Assembly: GCA_934167785.1 (NCBI GenBank)
Contig: CAKPLX010000045.1
Coordinates: 1 to 8,904, forward strand
DNA length: 8,904 nucleotides
DNA from: an uncultured Bacilli bacterium
GTDB lineage: Bacteria; Bacillota_I; Bacilli_A; RF39; UBA660
Direction of reading: 5' to 3'
The notes under the pieces are model-generated. The model searched no databases. It was given only the letters and a program-made list of their open reading frames with translations, and was not told where the DNA came from. The position numbers were made by a program, and so were the translations under genes. Every line of letters begins with the position of its first letter. Positions within the stretch are counted from its first letter, which is position 1. Below are positions 6,695 through 8,904 of the stretch, in pieces.

Positions 6695-7206
6695 CAGATT
6701 TTATTATTCCTAGTATAGTTCTTTTGATTATTTTTTATGGCTTAATAAAAGGAGTAGATATTTATAGCGTTTTTCTTGATGGTGTAAAAGAAGGGCTAAA
6801 TACAGCTTTATCTATTTTCCCAACCATTTTTGCAATGTGTATTGCAATTGATGTTTTTTTGAAGAGTGGTATTTTGAAGTTTATTTTTTCACCGTTGGAG
6901 ATTATATTATCATTTTTTTCTATTCCTAAGGAGATTCTTCCTTTGGCCATTATTCGTCCTATTTCTGGGAGTTCTTCTCTAATTTTACTAAATGATCTTT
7001 TAAAAAATTATGGACCTGATTCTACCGCTGGAAGGATAGCATCTATTTTGCAGGGAAGTACAGATACTACAATTTATATTATTGGGTTATATTTTTCTTC
7101 TATTGGTGTAAAAAAGATCAAGTATTCTCTTTTAGTGGGACTATTTGCAGATTTTTGTGCAATCATTTTTTCTATTTTGATGGTCAAAATTTATTTTGGA
7201 ATATAA
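6691..7206 (+). CDS. spmB: Spore maturation protein B
   Basis: 171 residues, slightly shorter than the usual ~178. It is a Gate-domain membrane protein with hydrophobic segments near 5-20, 38-58, 64-77, 127-140 and 147-169. Family signatures are IRPISGSSSLILLNDLL at 88-104, the GPDSTAGR element at 108-115, and QGSTDTTIYIIGLYFSSIG at 121-139. It is the partner of SpmA in spore core dehydration. The start overlaps the spmA stop by four bases, with an AGAGG site at 6680-6684. It is the last gene of the operon; the stop is followed within ten bases by a hairpin terminator. No motif is missing, so it looks intact. Confidence 0.93.
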   Translation: MTDFIIPSIVLLIIFYGLIKGVDIYSVFLDGVKEGLNTALSIFPTIFAMCIAIDVFLKSGILKFIFSPLEIILSFFSIPKEILPLAIIRPISGSSSLILLNDLLKNYGPDSTAGRIASILQGSTDTTIYIIGLYFSSIGVKKIKYSLLVGLFADFCAIIFSILMVKIYFGI

Positions 7207-7231
7207 AAAAAGCCTAGTTTAGGCTATTTTT
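7204..7231. terminator. Bidirectional intrinsic terminator between spmB and the convergent small gene
   Basis: The stem AGCCTA (7211-7216) pairs with TAGGCT (7220-7225) around a GTT loop. It has an A-run on the left (7204-7210) and ATTTTT on the right (7226-7231), so it can end transcripts from both sides. The TAG stop of the minus-strand small gene lies inside the left arm. Confidence 0.85.
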
Positions 7232-7351
7232 ACATGAATTATTTTCATTCATATTGTTGCATGAATTCTCTTTACAAGAATTTGCACCACTCATATTTTT
7301 TTGATTGTTATTCTTGTTGTTTGAGTTTTTAGAATTTTTATTCTTTGCCAT
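7214..7351 (-). CDS. 45-residue Asn/Lys-rich small protein with three cysteines
   Basis: An ATG at 7351-7349 follows a GGTGAT ribosome binding site (minus strand, 7363-7358) by six bases. The product begins MAKNKNSKNSNNKNNNQKN and contains NSCKENSC and a later NNSCKN. It has no hydrophobic core, so it is probably unstructured unless it binds metal or forms disulphides. It ends with TAG inside the shared terminator stem. Its small size, Asn-richness and position next to spmB recall small spore proteins, but it lacks the motifs of the alpha/beta- and gamma-type acid-soluble spore proteins, and I do not recognise a family. Good start signals make it a likely real gene. Confidence 0.6.
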   Translation of the reverse strand: MAKNKNSKNSNNKNNNQKNMSGANSCKENSCNNMNENNSCKNSLN

Positions 7352-7392
7352 TTTTTCATCACCCACTATTATTATGGGCAAGGCAAAAGATA

Positions 7393-8291
7393 TTATGTAT
7401 GATTTTTAGTGACGTTATTTTCCAATTTTTTTATATTGTATTTTAAATTTAAATAAAAAAATTTGTTACAGTTCAGACTAACAAATGTCAAAAGCATTAA
7501 TATTGGACTATCAGTGAAAACTGATGTAAGTGATTTATATAGATTGATACTGTTTTTGACGTATGTTGATATGCAACTTTTTATAACAGTATAGATATTA
7601 GCTCCTTCAACACTTCTGAATTTACCAGTTTTTTGTTTTATTTTAATGCCTCTTAAATTAGACTCTGCACGATTATTAGAAAATGGAACAAAGAATTTTT
7701 TTAGAAATAAGAGATGATTATCACAATATTCATTTAATCTATTAATTAAGTTAATTTTTTCTTTTTTGTAAGCATTACAAAATAAATCTTTACGTCTTTC
7801 TTCTCTGGCTTCTGATAGAATCTTTAAATATTTAGATTTAAACTCTTCATATTTGGCATTACTAATATGATTTTCTCTTTTTGATATATACTCCTCTTTT
7901 ATGTTTTTCATATCTAAAAGTAAATCATGCATCTTTTTAGCCCATGTATGATTAGTAAATTCAGATACAGCATTAAGGTACCTTAATACGTGAACATTAC
8001 ATTCGGCATTATCTGCCCCATAGTTATAATACATCTTATAATGGTCATGTACAATTATTCCCTTATATTGTTTTTAATCATTTCTTCTATTTGTTCATTG
8101 CTTAAAGTTTTACCTATATGTTTAGGTTGACCATCTTGTTTTCAACTAGACTTATTTCTGTTATTAGTAATTATTTTCTTAAAACCATTTGTACTAGAAG
8201 TTTTTGAAGAATTAGAACTATTTTTACTATTATTGTTTTTTAGTCTTTCTATTTCTAATAGTAGTTCTTTATTTTTTTTTACTCGCTTCAT
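7393..8291 (-). pseudogene. IS66-family transposase (TnpC), stop codon plus internal deletion
   Basis: The N-terminal part opens at ATG 8291 with a Leu/Lys coiled stretch, NNNSKNSSNSSKTSSTNGFKK and, after an in-frame TGA at 8144-8142, the GQPKHIGKTLSNEQIEE segment typical of IS66 transposases. Near 8060-8090 the frame changes and jumps to YKGIIVHDHYKMYYNYG, which contains the second catalytic Asp. CNVHVLRYL and VPFSNNRAESNLR with the catalytic Glu follow, then GKFRSVEGA. The middle, with the first catalytic Asp, is gone; relative to the usual ~480-530 residues about 200 or more codons are missing. The frame also runs past the element's left end (7465) for about 23 codons before stopping at 7393. 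It cannot encode an active enzyme. Confidence 0.85.
7457..7464. repeat. Left target-site duplication of the IS66 relic
   Basis: AAAAATTT, identical to 8305-8312 in direct orientation and directly abutting the GTTACAGT end. Confidence 0.6.
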
Positions 8292-8304
8292 CTAGTACTG
8301 TAAC
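7465..8304 (-). mobile_element. Defective IS66-family element with matching ends
   Basis: The 840-bp element carries only a broken tnpC-like gene and no room for tnpA or tnpB, as in ISBst12-type members. Both ends read GTTACAGT inwards (7465-7472 and, on the minus strand, 8304-8297), and the similarity fades after about ten bases. Outside the ends, AAAAATTT occurs exactly at 7457-7464 and 8305-8312, the 8-bp target duplication expected of IS66. Because that octamer is nearly palindromic and AT-rich, chance is not fully excluded. Confidence 0.7.
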
Positions 8305-8312
8305 AAAAATTT
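8305..8312. repeat. Right target-site duplication of the IS66 relic
   Basis: AAAAATTT, identical to 7457-7464. It forms the start of an A/T tract leading to the tRNA promoter. Confidence 0.6.
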
Positions 8313-8333
8313 TGAAAAAAATTAAAAAAGTGC

Positions 8334-8362
8334 TTGAATAACTAAATAAATTGTTGTATAAT
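8334..8362 (+). promoter_or_regulatory. Strong sigma-A promoter of the tRNA-Arg gene
   Basis: TTGAAT (8334-8339), a 17-base spacer and a perfect TATAAT (8357-8362). The A/T tracts at 8305-8330 directly upstream resemble an UP element, usual for stable RNA genes. Transcription would begin near 8369, about 15 bases before the tRNA. Confidence 0.75.
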
Positions 8363-8383
8363 GAATTTACTTGTTTGAGTGAT

Positions 8384-8460
8384 GTCTCCGTAGCTCAGCT
8401 GGATAGAGCAATCGCCTTCTAAGCGATCGGTCAGGTGTTCGAATCACCTCGGGGACACCA
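8384..8460 (+). tRNA. tRNA-Arg, anticodon TCT, CCA encoded
   Basis: The cloverleaf is complete. Acceptor stem GTCTCCG (8384-8390) pairs with CGGGGAC (8450-8456); the D arm has GCTC/GAGC; the anticodon stem ATCGC/GCGAT holds loop CTTCTAA with anticodon TCT at 8418-8420; the T arm AGGTG-TTCGAAT-CACCT follows. The discriminator A at 8457 precedes CCA (8458-8460). It decodes AGA, the main arginine codon expected in so AT-rich a genome. Confidence 0.97.
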
Positions 8461-8471
8461 GTTTGAATTTA

Positions 8472-8556
8472 GGGTTCTTTGTCAAGTAGTGTTGGTGGAA
8501 CCAGAAACTAATGATAGATGAACTTTTTGGGAGAGCTAAAATTCAGCTCTCTTTTG
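8472..8556. mobile_element. Possible end of an ISL3-type insertion sequence (relic)
   Basis: GGGTTCTTTGTCAAGTAGTG followed by TTGGTGG, then 30 bases later a GAGAGCT hairpin, resembles the terminal repeat and adjacent hairpin that I remember from ISL3-family elements in Firmicutes. No transposase remnant and no partner repeat are visible up to the window end. The call rests on memory of the family and is tentative. Confidence 0.3.
8531..8556 (+). terminator. Intrinsic terminator downstream of tRNA-Arg
   Basis: GAGAGCT (8531-8537) pairs with AGCTCTC (8545-8551) around a seven-base loop, followed by TTTTG. It is the first strong hairpin after the tRNA and probably ends its transcript, though it may have arrived with a mobile element. 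Confidence 0.7.
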
Positions 8557-8669
8557 TTATACTTTAATTGGATTATATAATCCTTTAATAAGCATAACTC
8601 TTGCTTTTTGCTTTTTGTTAATTATTATGTGAATTTATGTAATAATTTATGTGTAACTAATGTCAATAA

Positions 8670-8688
8670 TTTAGGAAAATGTCCTAAA
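8670..8688. repeat. Short perfect hairpin
   Basis: TTTAGGA (8670-8676) and TCCTAAA (8682-8688) form a 7-bp stem with loop AAATG. No U-tract follows on either strand, so it is not a classic terminator. It lies in a gene-free stretch (8461-8904) where I see only hairpins and no convincing open frame. Confidence 0.5.
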
Positions 8689-8701
8689 AAAAATTAAACA
8701 T

Positions 8702-8727
8702 AAGCGGGATTTTACTCTCGTTTTTTG
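8702..8727 (+). terminator. Candidate intrinsic terminator
   Basis: AAGCGGGA (8702-8709) can pair with TCTCGTTT (8716-8723) with two G-T pairs around TTTTAC, followed directly by a T-run. No gene ends just upstream, so it is either a second terminator after the tRNA or a leftover of a lost gene. Confidence 0.4.
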
Positions 8728-8809
8728 TCTTAAATTTAGTTTTTTTTAATAATTAGCCATTAATCAAAAGAATATTTGCTTAATGAAATTACCATATATT
8801 TTATACTAT

Positions 8810-8852
8810 GTCTATCAAGGTTAAAATAATGCCTACGGCAACCTTGACAGAC
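8810..8852. repeat. Long imperfect inverted repeat with internal GCC/GGC hairpin
   Basis: GTCTATCAAGGTT (8810-8822) is complementary to AACCTTGACAGAC (8840-8852) except at one position, and T8809/A8853 extends it. Inside the loop GCCTACGGC (8831-8839) can form a small second stem. No T-run follows immediately. It could be a mobile-element end or a dispersed palindromic repeat; no gene is visible around it. Confidence 0.6.
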
Positions 8853-8904
8853 ACTAATATAGTTCTTGATTTTTTGTAGTATTTATAGTTATGTTATTAT
8901 GCAT

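Noticed and set aside
7394..7420. A sigma-F/G-like CATAATA box upstream of the small Cys-rich gene
   Set aside because: I could not find a convincing -35 element at the right distance; a 7-base match alone in AT-rich DNA is weak.
8142..8144. TGA read as tryptophan (genetic code 4)
   Set aside because: This TGA lies in a dead transposase. spmA ends in TGA overlapping the spmB start, and the 1,175-codon gene uses TGG for every Trp and has no internal TGA.

Overview
The window is very AT-rich, with standard-code genes (TGA works as a stop and Trp is always TGG in the 1,175-residue gene), AGGAGG- or AGGTGA-type ribosome binding sites, spore genes spmA and spmB, and IS3-, IS66- and possibly ISL3-type insertion sequence remains. 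This points to a spore-forming or formerly spore-forming low-GC member of the Bacillota, probably a gut-type Bacilli or Clostridia lineage. Species cannot be named from the sequence.

Layout. At 1-76 is the 5' end of an IS3-family (IS150-type) element reading leftwards out of the window. Positions 77-1120 hold a decaying leftward operon: a gene for a membrane-anchored TPR protein (BatC-like) with a single-base frameshift near its start, preceded by the last ~46 codons of another gene. A related ~100-bp copy of that gene tail lies downstream of the TPR gene, so the two flanking relics look like duplicated gene ends. Positions 1132-4897 hold a rightward two-gene unit with a good promoter. Its first gene encodes a 1,175-residue protein of unusual architecture: N-terminal helical repeats, a middle region resembling an ADP-ribosyltransferase/PARP-like fold (weak call), and a complete C-terminal calcineurin-like metallophosphoesterase. 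The second gene, one base downstream, encodes a 59-residue protein of unknown function. Positions 5042-7206 hold a tight rightward operon: a secreted D-Ala-D-Ala carboxypeptidase, then spmA and spmB, as in the dacB-spmA-spmB sporulation operon of Bacillus subtilis. It ends at a hairpin terminator whose stem contains the stop codon of a convergent 45-residue Asn/Cys-rich small gene (7214-7351, minus).

Positions 7465-8304 are an internally deleted IS66-family element, with a broken transposase, matching ends and an exact 8-bp direct repeat on both sides. It sits just upstream of the promoter of a tRNA-Arg(TCT) gene (8384-8460). From 8461 to 8904 I see no gene, only hairpins, a likely terminator, a possible ISL3-type end and a 14-bp inverted repeat near the window end.

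Working together: the carboxypeptidase/SpmA/SpmB set acts in spore cortex structure and spore core dehydration. The large repeat/ART-like/phosphoesterase protein and its small partner form an independent unit with its own promoter. It is the best candidate here for an undescribed system, perhaps an effector-like or nucleotide/phosphoester-processing enzyme, but its function is not established by anything in the sequence.
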